DNA of 64,000 nucleotides from Crambe crambe. Taxonomy: Eukaryota > Porifera > Demospongiae > Poecilosclerida > Crambeidae. Both the position numbers and the translations under genes were made by a program. Under the pieces are notes generated by a model that was not told where the DNA came from, ran no database searches, and saw only the letters and a program-made list of their open reading frames with translations. Numbering within the stretch: position 1 is the stretch's first letter; every line of letters starts with the position of its first letter. The stretch covers positions 2,380,501-2,444,500 of the forward strand of contig OZ004598.1 of NCBI GenBank assembly GCA_963924555.1, written 5' to 3'. Shown here piece after piece: positions 35,320 through 47,971 of the stretch.

Positions 35320-35786
35320 CAAGTGAACACAATAATTTTCTACTAAATAAAAGGTGAAGTAGGGATAGCCATAAAATTCAGCTGCGTTCCTATCTCCTAA
35401 TTTCAATAACCATGCCTCCCAACTTAAATCCCTACTCTTCACTCCCCCTTCAGCAATAAGTGAGTCAAGTAACCCTTTACCCATACCCATCACCAAACTC
35501 AAGAATCACAGCAATAATATTATTATTATTCCTACTTCACTCCTAGGCCTCCTTAGGAGTGAAGTAGGAATAGTAGTTTTGTAATAATATCATTGCTGTG
35601 ATTCTTGAGTTTGGTGATAGGTACGGGTAGGGGTTACTTGACTCACTTATTGCTGAAGGGGGAATGAAGAGTAGGGATTTAAGTTGGGAGGCGTGGTTAT
35701 TGAAATTAGGAGATAGGAATACAGCTGAATTTTATGGCTATCCCTACTTCACCTTTTATTTAGAAGAAATTTTTTGCGCTCACTTG
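35320..35786. mobile_element. ~467-bp foldback element, family F1 member 2
   Basis: Arms of about 220 bases with the same internal blocks as 22748-23242 (AAGTAGGGATAGCCATAAAA, GTGAGTCAAGTAACC, ATTCCTACTTCACTCCTA). The ends also match (AAGTGA.C.CAA). The arms are less perfectly paired, with TATTATTATT variation near the loop. Confidence 0.8.
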
Positions 35787-36871
35787 TTTCCATTCTTTTT
35801 CTTTGTAGCAATTAGCTATTATATAGAAATTCATAACATAACCTTTTAAAATCTTCTTTTTTTTTTACTTTTGTAAGTACATAGCACTGGATGTGGAAGA
35901 TTATTAACAAAATTTGTGTAATTGGAGGTGCAACACTGGCATGATAAAGTGAGCAGACTAGCTATACGTACGAGTGACTGCAGCATAAAAGCTTTATTGT
36001 AGAATACTGTCTGATCAGAATAACTAGCTAAACTAATCATTACATTTATATAATGGCTGCTGAGATTTGGTTGTCTTGCTTAAGGGAGGAGAGTATGGGG
36101 GATGAGCATAATGAAAAGCGCTGAAGCGCTAACCTTCTGCGCACACTATATATGTGTGTATTTGTGGATATTGAGCAGAGATATTTTAATCTATAAAGCA
36201 TTCAATACTGTTGAGCTAGCTAGCAGTGTCTGTACTACAGACTCCACATTCTCATTTTGAATCATCGGATGTAAAAATATACTGCTTGGAGAACTGCATG
36301 ATATGATTAAGCATGTAATACTGCAGCAGCTAGATAATGCATAAAGCTGTCGTAGACTTGTATCTAAAGATTCTCCAGCTATCTGAGATTTATGCTGTTC
36401 TAATCAACTCACCTTGTAGTATAGCCTAGGTAATGGTCAGCAGCACAGAGGAAACCGAAGTCAATGGCTTGGGATTATTACTATGCTCTCACTGTTCATA
36501 GATTTCCCTGTCCATCTGGTTGTGACTTCTGCTGCTATGGCTTCCTGGATAAGTGTGTGGTAGAACTGTGGGCCAGTCTACTGCATCACAGTTTTGATGT
36601 AGCCAAGTTCCACTTGTATTGAAGATGAAAGTACTATACGGAAGTTATAAATTTGAGTAATCAGTCCTGCACAAGCTACCATACATAGCTCTCCATAGTT
36701 ATCCCCACCCACAATCATTGGCAAATAGTATGACCCCTCTTGGACTTTGGTCTCCCTTTCCTACAGAATGAAATAATTAGTGAATATGGTATTCTCCCTT
36801 CATGCTTGGTGTTTGTGGTAATGGTCTAGCATCAGGAGTTTCCAAGTCCTTAACATTAGTAGTTTCAGATA
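35787..36871. other. Intergenic, no gene seen
   Basis: AT-rich sequence. Part of it (36480-36560) is an inverted fragment of the CCAGATGGACAG dispersed repeat seen at 42.9 and 56.2 kb. Confidence 0.5.
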
Positions 36872-37300
36872 CCGTATGGTGGAAATATTGGCGGAAATTA
36901 AATTTGGCAGATTGCTCTCATTCAGGCATGGCAGATTTAATATTGGCGGAATGCGCATGCTCATTGGTGCACGTGCGAGCTTGCTTACGCGTGCGCATGC
37001 CATATTGAGCAAGCACATATAAGCGCTAACAGCTGCTCTCAATCGATTGATGGCGTCTGAATTCTCTGTTGAAAGCTGTATTAGGAGACATCATATCTAC
37101 AAAATTATCTGGACACTGCACTACGTTGTCTATCTCAGCTCCTAGATTGATCGACCTTGTGCTATTTTTGGATTTGTAATGCTGACAACATTTACCATAC
37201 CTATGTAAAGACTTTATTTTTGCAGAATTAATTTCAGCAATTGAGTTTTCAACTGCCAACCGCCAAATTAAATTCTCCACCAATATTTCCGGCCATACAG
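36872..37300. mobile_element. TA-flanked MITE, member 2 of the CCGTATGG family
   Basis: The ends CCGTATGGTGGAAATATTGG and (inverted) CTGTATGGCCGGAAATATTG lie between TA dinucleotides (36870-36871, 37301-37302). The interior matches 18281-18757 (AAATTTGGCAGATTGCTCTC, CTCAATCGATTGATGGCGTC). Confidence 0.8.
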
Positions 37301-37503
37301 TAATTATTTTGATTAAGGGTATTTAATCTTCAGATCAATGGCTGAAATTAGTGTCACAGTCCTGATTAATAGCTACACATTATTTTTAACTATATTCCTG
37401 CACTCATTGACAAAAGATATAATCATGCATAGAAAGGTCAATGCTAGCTATAGCTATAGTGTTCAGGTTCATTCAGGCATTGCATGCTAAGCAAGTTGAA
37501 TAG

Positions 37504-38388
37504 TTACATGATGTATATATCAATAATATTTACTAGAGTATCTTCATCAGTATCACAATGTTGATCAGCACAGATGCGCAACTCAATATCATCACTTGTA
37601 GGCTGTGGCAGTATTGTACAGAACCATGGAGGGGTGTTGAACTCACAGCAAGCATTAGTAGGACCACACCCTTGTCCATCCCACAGGGGATCGTCAGGAT
37701 ACACAGAACTTGTAGAAAATCCTGGTCCAGTATTTCCTTTATCACAGAAGTAGTTGTTTCGGAACTTGACGTGTCCAGTTTATGTTAGTATTTGTGCAAG
37801 CAACAGATTTAGGATTGATTTCATACAGTGCACTCACAAATGACCAAATGTGCTGTCGTGAGCCTGCAGCACCATGCATGTCAATGTATGCACTCTCCAA
37901 GCCTGGATTTGCATGAAACTACAGGTGAAAAGCATCAGGAGAGCCTTTCTGATATCCATGCAATGATTCTTCCACATACATGAGAGTAAGAGCGACCATT
38001 CAATGGGAAAAAGGCTGAATCACATGTGAGGATATACTGACCACCAATGGTTGATTGACCACAGGCTCTGACTGGTGAAGTTATAAGTCTCCAATTAGTG
38101 GGACATTGCTGAGAGGGATCAGTCATGTTCAGGAAGGCAATCCTAGTCCACTCTCTACGGTTACCACATGAACATGATCTAGTTTAGGATTCACAGTATT
38201 TCGCAGAAGATCTTGGATTTTTTGCTTTGTGGCATTTCTTTGTGCATTCATCACCTCAACAGAAGGACAGACTCCAGATGTTCCATCAACCATGGCTGGA
38301 GAGACTACAGCTGAAAGTGCAGAGTTCTGCTGAGAAGTGCAATAATGAACATTCACCAGAAAGCGAGGGCAAACATCTTCAGAATCAT
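37504..38388 (-). pseudogene. Decayed copy of the intronless secreted-protein family
   Basis: The same protein as 48030-48971 is readable in pieces: VHYCTSQQNSALSAVVSP and NAQRNATKQKIQDLL (38129-38356), MTDPSQQCPTNW ... GRSYSHVCGRII (37935-38126), and PDDPLWDGQGCGPTNACCEF to the stop (37504-37704). Frameshifts separate them near 38130, near 37950 and around 37760-37790. The family's TATA-bearing upstream region is missing: homology stops about 40 bases above the start, where a foldback element (38432-38692) begins. Confidence 0.85.
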
Positions 38389-38431
38389 TATTGTGGAAAG
38401 TTAGGCTTGATCAGATATCAATACTGTATAT

Positions 38432-38692
38432 GAAAGGAAAAAATTTTATGCTAAATAAAAAGGCCATGTAGGGTTAGCCTGTACTTTAACAGTTTCTGTC
38501 AACAAAAATGCTGCCTTCAATAATAATCCCTACATCACTGCCTCCCACCAAGCTGCTTTAATTATTCATGTCAGTATAAAAGTGTTCTGCTTAGTTTAGG
38601 CAGTGATGTAGGGAAGGCAGCATTATTTTGATTTTTGTTGATAGAAACTGTTAAAGTACAGGCTAACCCTATATGGCCTTTCCTTTCACTTG
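38432..38692. mobile_element. ~260-bp foldback element, family F2 member 1
   Basis: Arms carry AAATAAAAAGGCCATGTAGG, GGTTAGCCTGTACTTTAACAG and AATAATCCCTACATCACTGC, with a short loop containing AAGTGTTCTGCTTAG. Members 2 and 3 are at 49646-49893 and 50531-50810. It lies directly upstream of the pseudogene at 37504-38388. Confidence 0.8.
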
Positions 38693-38729
38693 TTTGTTTA
38701 CTTTTTGTATGATCTTAGAGTATTATTTC

Positions 38730-38945
38730 AAGTAAAAATTAATTAATAGCTGGTTGGCACGCGCGTACGTGCGCGTGATAGTGACAGACGCGCGCACATG
38801 ACAAATGATTCATTTTAAAATGATAGTTATGATGAAAAGTCGTTCGATATGAGTGATCATTTTGAAGGGAAACTGTGGATATAACGATGGTATAACTGCA
38901 CAAGTTGAATGAAAGGATCATGGAGTTACAGCACCACTGGAAATT
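38730..38945. repeat. Inverted copy of the 49.36-49.60 kb segment
   Basis: Reverse complement of the sequence containing TCCATGATCCTTTCA and TCATATCGAATGACTTTTCA. Direct copies occur at 49360-49600 and 50240-50480, each next to an F2 foldback. Confidence 0.7.
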
Positions 38946-39039
38946 TATGGGTGGTTTTGTGACTCCATTATGGGGATGACATTACCAAGTTCAATACTAC
39001 TTCTCTCCAGCCTCATGGAGGTTGGGATAGTTTGCTTAA

Positions 39040-39206
39040 GTCGAGTGATATGGGTGTGGTTATTGAAATTAGGAGTGAAGTAGGAAAAGTAGTTTTGTAA
39101 TATTGCAGTGGGTACAGGTAAGGGGTTACTTGACTCACTTGTTGCTGAAGGGGGAGTGAGGATTTAAGTTGGGTGATATTAGTATGTTTATTGAAATTAG
39201 GAGGGC
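39040..39206. mobile_element. Single arm of foldback family F1
   Basis: Matches the right arm of 22748-23242 (GGAGTGAAGTAGGAA, GGGGTTACTTGACTCACTTG, GCTGAAGGGGGAGTGA). No opposite arm is found nearby, so this is a truncated remnant. Confidence 0.7.
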
Positions 39207-39677
39207 TTTTGCACTCATATGAGTGCTTTTGCACTCATACTGTATTAGGTTTTACGCTCTGAGCAAGAGACCAACATCGAGAGAAAGCTAATGGCAGATT
39301 TGCTAGTGAGTTGTGAGGTCAAGGTCCAAGAATCACGTGTACGGGCCTGGGCATAAAAATGTCTGAATTTGCTATAGTACTCTCTGATTACAGCAGGGCA
39401 TTGAACTCTATGAGCTCTAGTTACAGCAAGTTTTAGTAGACCACACCCTTTCTTCCCCACAAGAATTCGGCTTCCTGAAAGCAGGATGGTCAAGTATTTC
39501 CATTATTACTGCAGCCTAATTGAGGCGTACCTTTTCCAGTAACCATTTGACCCTACTTTTTAGATTGCAGGTTGAACTCTTCACTGCTGCATGCACTTGT
39601 CAAAAATCTAGATGCTAAACTCTGACTCTTTCTTGCAAACCCCTGCACAAGTACCTCTGTGATATTCTCTATAGCTA

Positions 39678-40345
39678 CTGTAATCGTATAAATTTTCGGA
39701 GGTTTAAAATTTCGTGATTTCCGGAGCTGTTCCTATAATAAAAAATTTCCACAGGTCTAATTTTCGTAGCAAGCACATGGAAAATAATGCATGCGCATAA
39801 TACATAGGCGGTGGAACAGGTCAGGCCAGTCAGGCCCAGGCCTGGCCAATATTTTTTGAAATTAAATTCAGTGGCTATCAATCAATAACAAAAGAAAGTG
39901 TCCTATGATGCTCAAATAGCTATAACAAATTGTAAAGCTTCAGTGATCTGGAGGCCTGATCAATCGAATCTTGCTTCCAACACCTCTGTAATAGCTATAT
40001 CATTGCCTGCTGCTGGGGCCAAGTGATGATGGTTATATTCTCGTGATTCGTGGCTACTACAGAGAAATCTAGATAGTCCCCCCAAAAGAAGGCTGGGCTG
40101 GCGACGCCAGACTAAAATCTAGACTGCTACGGAAGGCGAGACGCTTCGTTGTAGAAGAGAGACAGGTAACGGCCATGATCCCGGTAATTTTTTCCAGCTG
40201 CTATCGATATTGCATCGCACACGCATGCGCATTGTCGTCATATATGATGTCATAGTACTAAGACTTCATTTATTATTTTCGAGGATTCTGATCGACTACG
40301 AAAAAAACGAAAATAAAACCCCATCGAAAATTTATACGATTACGG
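39678..40345. mobile_element. TA-flanked MITE with CTGTAATCGTATAAATTTTC ends
   Basis: The left end CTGTAATCGTATAAATTTTC and inverted right end CCGTAATCGTATAAATTTTC match over about 22 bases. TA lies on both sides (39676-39677, 40346-40347). CYGTA termini and the TA flank resemble the 18281 and 36872 elements, so they may share a transposase source. The interior is non-coding. Confidence 0.8.
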
Positions 40346-40394
40346 TATCTCATTCACAAGGTTATGCTCTAAGTCTTTGCTAATGGTGACTATA

Positions 40395-40530
40395 GTGGCT
40401 TCCCTATGTGTGGGTGGAATGTCTGATCATGTATGCACCACCTCAGCCTTGTGACCACATTAAAATTCCGATTTGTTTAATTTAATTAAGTCATGCATGG
40501 AGTTATATAAAATAGCCAGCTAGCTAACTA
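40395..40530 (+). promoter_or_regulatory. Detached upstream region of the secreted-protein family
   Basis: Resembles 47870-48000 upstream of the intact plus-strand gene: GTGGGTGG.ATG.CTGATCATG, CACCACCT.AGCCTT, TTTAATTAAG.CATG, then a TATATAAAA box. It is followed not by the secreted-protein gene but by the QAQLNFLHLE coding module (40535-40703). Confidence 0.6.
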
Positions 40531-40534
40531 ATGG

Positions 40535-40703
40535 CGTGGCTTCTCTCATTAGAACAATACAAACTGGACTCTCTGTATCTCTTCTATTCTTGCTACAGGC
40601 TCAACTAAACTTCTTACATCTGGAAAATAATGCAGAAGATGATGATATGACCGCTCAAACTCCTCCAGAACAGCGTCAACGATCGGAACCAGCCGCTGCC
40701 TAA
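40535..40703 (+). CDS. QAQLNFLHLE module, copy 1 (orphan C-terminal coding segment)
   Basis: One frame stays open through a hydrophobic stretch (QTGLSVSLLFLLQAQLNFLH) into an acidic/Gln-Pro tail (AEDDDMTAQTPPEQRQRSEP) and a TAA. The same frame and stop are preserved in copies at 49147-49302 and 50030-50194. The copies differ by an in-frame GAT deletion and mostly replacement changes. CTTGCTACAG just upstream of GCTCAA could also be a 3' splice site. No family is recognised. It may be a terminal exon captured by a repeat or a short membrane peptide. Confidence 0.4.
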
Positions 40704-42199
40704 ATCTAAAATCTTTATGATTCGTTCATCATCATCATCTTCTTTGACGGCTCTCTAGAACAAATTAAGTATAGCATTGACCCATGATTAGTTGTTCATA
40801 CCTCACCCAAAATATCATAAGCCAAGGCAAGTGATATCATTGATGTCACACAAAATTAAAGCTTCTGTACATAGTTGTATCTAATACTTGAAGTTTAATT
40901 GGAGCCTAATCCCATGTCCAGTTTGGCTATGGGCTAGTTGAATTTAGCCAACTACACAAAATGTATGCTGATTTTGGAGATACCACCCTCAGAGGTTTAT
41001 TTCATCATCCATTTTAACAGTCACTGGGTATTACCAAATGAACCCTCTAAGGATTTCTGAGCATAGTGCATAACGAACTTTAAACTTATTGGGAAAGCAC
41101 TGCATTTAAGTGCTTGAATATGTGTGTATTGGTCTGTCATAGTAGATTATGGCCTTTTAGGTGCATAATTATGGTCATAAAAAAATGTAATTACCACCCA
41201 TAAATTTCCAGTGGTGAATCTTGTCTCTAGAACAAAGTATAGCACTGAGCCTAAATTATTTGTTCATACTGCACCTAAAATTTAATAAGTGATGTCACAC
41301 AAATAACTAAAGATCAAAGCTGTCATTTGTCAAGCTGTACATGTATAATTAACTCTCATATAGTAGAATGTATTTACCACCCATAAATCTCCAGTTGTGA
41401 ATTTCTAAAACAAAGTATAGCACTGACCCATGATTAGATGAAGAAAATATCATATCTCACCTAAAAGTTCATAAGCCAAAGCAAGTGACATCATAGATGT
41501 CATAAAAGTTTAATAAATTAATCTGTAGATTGTTAATTGTGTCTCTAATGTTGTGAGTGATTCGTAAAGTAGGAATTGGAAATTTAAAATAGACAATCTC
41601 ATTTCCATTTAATTAGCTATGGGCTAGTTGAATTTAGCCAACTACACATTTTACAATGACTTCTAAAATTGCCGTTTTCATCTGGTCGTTCATCATCATC
41701 ATCATCATCAAACAACTTATTCAGAAATGGTTCATTCAAATGCTATAATTTTTATACCACACTACTCAAATTTGACAGCACTATAATCCTTTACCTTTAA
41801 ATTGACATGCTCTTAAATAGGACGTCATTTTCCAACTTGCTAGCTTTCAACCTACAACGAGGCAGACATTTTTATGCCCTACAATGTACATGTGATTTGG
41901 ACCTTGAACTTAAAACTAACTGTCAGCTCTCTTGATGTTGGTCTCTCGATGCTCAGACCGTAAACACTAGTCTGGTTATGAACACTAATCAAGTATACTA
42001 GAGATGCTCGTATAGCATTAGTTGGGCGAGCAAGCAGCCAGTGGTCATTTCAATGTGCTCCTCCCTCACTTATGATTATATAGCCCCAACAGTGACTTTC
42101 GATATCTAGCTATTCACGTTGTTAACTGACTTGGTGCATTCCCAGTTAGCATTAGAGTGTCTTCTCTGAACCCAGGCTACCACTCCTGTTCAGACTCAG
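40704..42199. repeat. Segmental duplication block (pairs with 55.37-56.11 kb)
   Basis: Non-coding. 40960-41720 matches 55370-56110 in the same orientation, sharing TTTTGGAGATACCACCCTCA, ACCACCCATAAATTTCCAG and CATGATTAGATGAAGAAAAT. Shared phrases recur inverted at 46.0-46.2 and 58.0 kb. Confidence 0.65.
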
Positions 42200-42600
42200 T
42201 AGCTAGTCTCTCAAATAATGAGCCCTCATATGCTCTAATCTGGCAGCTCTGTGTTCTGCTGACTCTGCTCTCCTTCTGGCTCTCATTACGTCTGCTCCTA
42301 ACATGATGTCATAATTCTAGGAATGTACAACTTTGTGATGGAGAAGCACAGAGATGAGTATGGTGCATTTGCTCTGCTCTTGCAGCATTATCTTCTGCTG
42401 ACTCTGTACATTCCCTCCTCCTGGCTCTATCTATCGCATTTCTTTGCTAGTCTTGTTTTTCTCTGTTCCTTTGACTCTGTTCTCCTTCTAGCTCTGTCTC
42501 TTTCATTTCTTTCATGAGGTCTCGCTCTTCTTTGCTGGTTAGTTTCTAGAGGGTGTTCTGGGGCCCTCCGCTTGTTTTCTGGTTCTCTGGGTTCCATAAT
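42200..42600 (-). pseudogene. Arg-rich transposon-protein relic (Helitron-like repeats?)
   Basis: Minus-strand frames around 42410-42560 read NQQRRARPHERNERDRARRRTESKEQRKTRLAKK and, in another frame, RNAIDRARRRECTESAED. This resembles the RDR/RAR-rich repeated N-terminal regions of Helitron-type and related proteins in sponges. Frames break repeatedly, and no helicase or Rep motif is visible. Confidence 0.35.
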
Positions 42601-42674
42601 ACTCGCTACAATAGTGTTTCAACTTCAAGCTTAACGAAAATGATTGCTTATTATGACGTTGCTTAGTAGCTATT

Positions 42675-42705
42675 TCATGCGCATGCGTAAGCGCATGCGC
42701 ATTTT
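42675..42705. promoter_or_regulatory. Double NRF1-like palindrome
   Basis: Two overlapping GCGCATGCG palindromes in tandem (around GCGCATGCGTAAGCGCATGC). No recognised gene starts next to it, so it could simply be repeat-derived. Confidence 0.3.
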
Positions 42706-42889
42706 GAGTGACGTACGTGTAACATATAAATATCGCAATTTTCCATTTTGACCAATTAGTGTGGGGCTTCGCTCGCTCGCCAATTAAGTACATGCTTAAA
42801 AAATAGGTCAATGGCAATCTTATTGTATAGATAAAAGCTCCACATTAGCATTTATCCTTTCATTTTGGCTCATAAAAACTATCATGAAC

Positions 42890-43195
42890 AGTGAGTGCAA
42901 AGCTACAAACCAGATAGACAGCTAGCAGCAGGAAGCCATGAACAGTGAACTTAAAGCTACAAATAAGAAGGACAGCTAGTAATAGGATACCTTGCAAATG
43001 CCACAACAAGGAAATCCATAAGCAGTGAAAGAAAAACTATAATCCAGGTGGACCAGCTATAGCCATGGACCGGTGAACCAAACCAGATGGACAGCAGGAA
43101 GCCATGAACAGCAAAACCAAACCAGATGGACAGCCAGACAGTAGTAAAGCCATTTACAATGAGACTGACTAGCCAGGCAGCAGGAAAGCCAGAAC
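42890..43195. repeat. Degenerate ~40-bp tandem array (CCAGATGGACAGC)
   Basis: Repeating phrase AAGCCATGAACAG...AAACCAGATGGACAGC. A direct copy of the array is at 56180-56500, shorter pieces at 58945-59045, and inverted pieces at 36480-36560, 46790-46960 and 59180-59250. Confidence 0.7.
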
Positions 43196-44398
43196 AATGA
43201 CAAGAAGATGTAAGACTAGAGATGTTCCTACCTCAAAAATTTTTGCTTAGCCACTATGACAGACAATATTATACATGAGCACTCAAATTTAATGCTCACC
43301 CAATAACTAGCTAATAGGGTTAAAAAATTATTGCTCAGAAATTCTTTGCCTAAAAAAATTTCATAAAAAGTAGGGATGGCTGTGTGCAATTCAAAAAAGT
43401 TCAGCAACATGAGAGTCAAGTAACCCCTTACCCATTACTAATAATATGAGCTACTTCAGTCCCATGACAGGTCAAGATGGGAGTGAAATAGCTTGTAGTT
43501 GGTTACTTGACTGAAGTTCCCACACACTAGCTACTTTTCGTTTTTATCTAGAATAAATAGTATACTGACACATTCGTTGGTACCATCGAAGTCCGATGAC
43601 CTCTTATGAGACAGAAAAGGGTGTGGTCCTAATAAAACAACACCATATCCTATACAAAATTAATGGTGACTGTCAATTGAGTTGCACATCTGACCATGAT
43701 ATCGATAATTGTCCCCAAGTGGACAAATTGCAGTTGTGATACTTATATATAGCTATAGTATCAGACCAATAGGAAAATGGTCAACATGATGTGTGTTCAG
43801 ATTACCCAGTTTTCTTAACTTTGCATATAGCTACATGTTACACCTCACCTAAAATTTCATAAGTCAGTGTCACGGATGCATGTCACATGCATGGATAATA
43901 AAATACCTAGTAAAGTAGAGTTCGACAAAAGAAAGTTGACTGAGAATCAGCCAATGATCTTGCCAGTGATATGGCTTCACATATCTTGCGTACCATATTT
44001 GATGCTGCTCTCAAATAGTTGCCACTCTCATACAGCCATTCTCAAATGGTGAGATCTTGTATGTGTAATAATTACACATACTACGTGCATGAATGTGCAT
44101 GCAATACTACATTCATGCGCATATTTGCTAGCACTTCATTCACACTCACTAACTCATGAAGAAACATTACTATGTAATTTCCACACTATATATGTATGTA
44201 TGTAATAAGGGAAGCTTTGAAATTTATGTAGCTAACAGGCCACAGAAAGTTCAGAATCGACCCGAAAGTTCCACTTTGTAGAGAAAGGGGAAATAGGTCA
44301 ACATGCATGCTCCATAATTATGTATAGGAAAGTCCAGATATCTTAATTCAAAATCTAGAAATGAAATCAGGATACAGTCTATTTATTAATTACAACAG
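43196..44398. repeat. Duplicated non-coding block (pairs with 56.5-56.8 kb)
   Basis: 43230-43310 matches 56515-56590, and 43985-44240 matches 56585-56830. The 56 kb copy lacks the intervening 43.3-43.98 kb. No gene seen. Confidence 0.6.
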
Positions 44399-44533
44399 AT
44401 GATAATGGGTGCGGTTAATTTCTTTAGGAGAAGTTTGGTTCATTCTTGCTTTGAAAGAAGAGCAGCACCTGGACATTCAACCAAAACTAGGCTGAGGCGT
44501 GAAATTGGTGGTCATCTCATCTCAAAATGGTAT

Positions 44534-44752
44534 CTATTGCTTCAGACTCAAGCCTTTACACTGACAGTGTCTTCTTTTATGATCAATTTTACTGATACAA
44601 TTTTTATGGCATGTGAAGTGCAATTCACCTCCTGGAAGTTTTTCACTGAGGCCATCACCACGTTGCTCACTTGCTTCATGGAAACTCTGGATTCTAGTAG
44701 ACTGGATAAGTTTTGGTTTCTTGCTCCCACAAATAAGGCACTCCATTACCAT
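44534..44752 (-). pseudogene. Zinc-finger-like transposon-protein relic
   Basis: The minus frame reads MECLICGSKKPKL, then STRIQSFHEASEQRGDGLSEKL, then LHFTCHKNCISKIDHKRRH. This C..C ... CHK.C pattern occurs in uncharacterised, transposon-linked invertebrate proteins. The frame stops soon after. A related, inverted and more broken fragment is at 57700-57990. Confidence 0.35.
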
Positions 44753-47700
44753 TAGCTAGCTACCTGCATGCCACACAGCCAACATTTAGTTATAGAGTAT
44801 AAGAGCATAGAAGATCACTAACCTTCCAGTCTTTGAAGCTCCACAGAATGTGCCTGCACATGCAGGCACTGATGAAGTCATTAGTTAATTACCTTATAAG
44901 GGAAAATTGAAACTGATTCTTAATTTAGGAACTTCCATATAGTACTGTGAAAGGATCAGTGTGGATGGCTTGCTTCAAGAATAAGATTTTCCGAGGAACC
45001 ATCTTCGATTCTATTTATAGAAAAATGCTCAAGGTTTGGCATCTGGCACTCATCAGATTTAGATTCAGCAGGTACAAATTATCTTAGAACAGTTCAAATG
45101 ATTACTTTATATTGAAAAACAAGGTTGGCCTGAAAATCTACATTTCTAGCCTGGACTACAGTTGTAAATGCATCAAAGCAGGGTTATCTTGTTTGTGTAC
45201 TTGCAAATGTGATGTACTAACAGTTAAAGCACTAATGTATTTTTCGCGCTTATTTTCGCGTTTTCTACACACTGTTCGTCAAAATTTTTGCAGCCAGTCC
45301 TTTTTCTGTTCTATATGATCATATAAACTCCCTAAAAATTTTTCATGCTTTTGTCCGCTGTGTAAACAAAAAACTCAAAGCCACTCCACTAACAACACTT
45401 TAACTGGGTTTTTTTTATTCTTTTGTTGTTGTTGTTATTGTTATTGTTGTTGTTGGCCTATAATAACACTTAGCATCATGCAGTGAACTCTTGCATTTTA
45501 GTCTTCAGTTCAGATACCTCATATATCAGGATTTGAAATATCCATAAGAAATTGGAAATCAGGAAATAGACAATGGCACTACCGGGCCATGTAAAAAATT
45601 TTTTGTCAAAATAACAGATATTATGTTTCTATTTTTTAATTAGAAAATGATGCATCATATATAACAATAATAGCTATGTCAAATTAACAAACCTTTGCTG
45701 TTAGTATAACAAATACCAGAAATGCATCATAAGTGTTTTTAACTCGAGTATCTAGTCAGGGCTGGGGGAAGCTAAGTTTATTGGTGACCATGAAGTCCGA
45801 GTTGGTTGACTATACCCAAATTTGCTTTTAACACTCATTTATGAAAGGAAAAAAATCTATACTAAATAAAGAGGCTGCATTGAAGTTCAGCACATGCTCA
45901 GTACAGTTCATCTGATTTGAAATTACCACAGCAGCTGCTTTCTCATGACAAAGAATAGTAGCTAGGCTATAGGATTATCTTACTATTTCTGTGGCCTGTC
46001 ATCAAAACTCCTCTTCAAGGTCATTATTACAGCCCTAAATTTTTTTTTATAATTTTGTGTGACATTCATGATATCACTTGCCTTGGCTTATGACATTTTA
46101 GGTGAGGAAGCCATGAATAAAATTTTCTTCATCCATATAATGATCACATGCAAATTTTGGCTCAGTATTTTTGAAATTCACCACTGGAAATTTATGGGTG
46201 GTGATTTTGTGATCATATTATACACCTTATACATGTAACTACATAACCAAGCTTAGTAATTATAGAGACATAGTTAATTCCTATAGCCTGTTGAATCTCA
46301 GGGCTATAATAAATCATGCAGTTGATCTGACAATTAATTAAAGACAAAACACTTATTTCTTCCTATCTTAAATATAGTATATCAGACCAACAGGAAAATG
46401 GCAAGCCAAACATCCTAGATATTAATTGGTCCCGTAGTTATGTCTCTTTGATAGCTTAACTCCATAACAACAGTTGAGTTGAAGTAGCACAGGTTGGACT
46501 CTAATCATACATACAAGTAAAATGGAAAAAAATATGTAGGGATGACCATTGCTCGAAAAAGTAAGGAAACAAGGGTAGGGATGAAGAATGGAAATGGGAT
46601 CAGTTCTTCAGCTTCTTCTATATTCAATGAGCGGTGATCTTCTCAACATCAAACTAGCTAGTCCCAAAATTACAGCAACTTTACAGACGTCATTGAGTTG
46701 CCTACATACAGCTAGTTGTATAGCTACCTTCTAGCAGATGATGTAGCTATTAGTAAGTGAAAATTTCGGAGATAGAAACATCCATCTTACTACTGCCTGG
46801 CTGTCTGCTGTCTGGCTGTCCATCTGGTTTGGTTTTGCTCTTCATGGCTTCCTGCTGTCCATCTGGTTTGCATAGCTATCCACGTTCTTGTGGCATCTGC
46901 TGCCAAGGTATCTATAGCTTCCTATTGCTAGCTGTCCCTCACTGTTCATGGTTCCTGCACTCTATCGCTCATCTGTAACTGAATTGATATTCACATACTG
47001 CTACTACTGCCATCTTTGTTGGTAATGAACAATGGAAATACTGGACCATCTTATACTGTAGGTCCGATGATCCCTTGTGAGACAGAAAAGGGTGCAAAGG
47101 TGATAAATTACATACTGCTCGAGTAAAGGCTTGCTGTAACTGGTAATGTTTACATAGCCACTAGAACAGATGATATTATTTATGAGCACTCAAATTCAAT
47201 GCTCACCTAATAGCTAATAGGTTTAAATAAACCATTATTGCTGAGTAATTCTTTACCTAAAAATTCCACAATTATATATATCCACTATGACAGACAATAT
47301 TATTCCTTAGCACTCAAATGGCTCTTTCCTGGTGTATCAATTAAACCATGGAATTCCACTTAGCTCATCTTCACCCTTGATAAATTTAACTTTGGTTCCT
47401 CCTTCCAGTTCATCAGTATACATTTTGTGTAGTTGGCTAAATCAACTAGCCCATAGCTAGTTAACTGGAAATGCCTACGTATATCCTTGGAAATTTCTAT
47501 TTCCTACTTTAAGAATATCTTGCAATTATTCATGGAGAGACACAACAATCTACAAAAGCTTCGTTGATCTATTTATGTGACACTTGCCTTGGGCATATGA
47601 AATTTTTGAATGAATAGGTTATTTTCTTCATCTAAGCATGGGTCAATGATACACTTTGTTCTAGAGTGGAAATTACAATAATGGTTCTTCTTGTCAGATG

Positions 47701-47960
47701 TAACTACATAGAGTTTCTCTGCTAGTATTCTAGAGTGTCGTTTGCCTCAGTTCAGTATGAAACTGTGGTATTTGACTAAGTAACTACCCACCTCACTAAC
47801 TTATGAATTATTCATAAGACAAGTGTATACCGTAGCCTTATTAGCTAGTATAGTTTGAAGATTAGCTTTCTGCATGGGTGGGATGCCTGATCATGAACCT
47901 CAAAGCACCACCTGAGCCTTCTGATGTCATTATAGAATGTTACACTATAATTTAATTAAG
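44753..47960. repeat. Repeat mosaic, no gene seen
   Basis: 45120-45850 matches 59630-60500 directly (TTTTTGCAGCCAGTCCTTTT, TTAACTCGAGTATCTAGTCAGG). 46010-46240, 46380-46480 and 46545-46620 match 57180-58230 in inverted order. A (GTT)n-like run lies at 45422-45455. No intact frame or RNA gene is recognised. Confidence 0.6.
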
Positions 47961-47971
47961 CCATGTGGACT

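Noticed and set aside
39245-39493. Further degenerate copy of the secreted-protein gene
   Set aside because: A weak GKKGCG...RAHRVQCPAV resemblance and a shared GGGATGGTC-like flank are too little to call without an alignment.
44399-44755. 118-aa plus frame as a gene
   Set aside because: The opposite strand carries the recognisable zinc-finger-like relic. The plus frame is its shadow.
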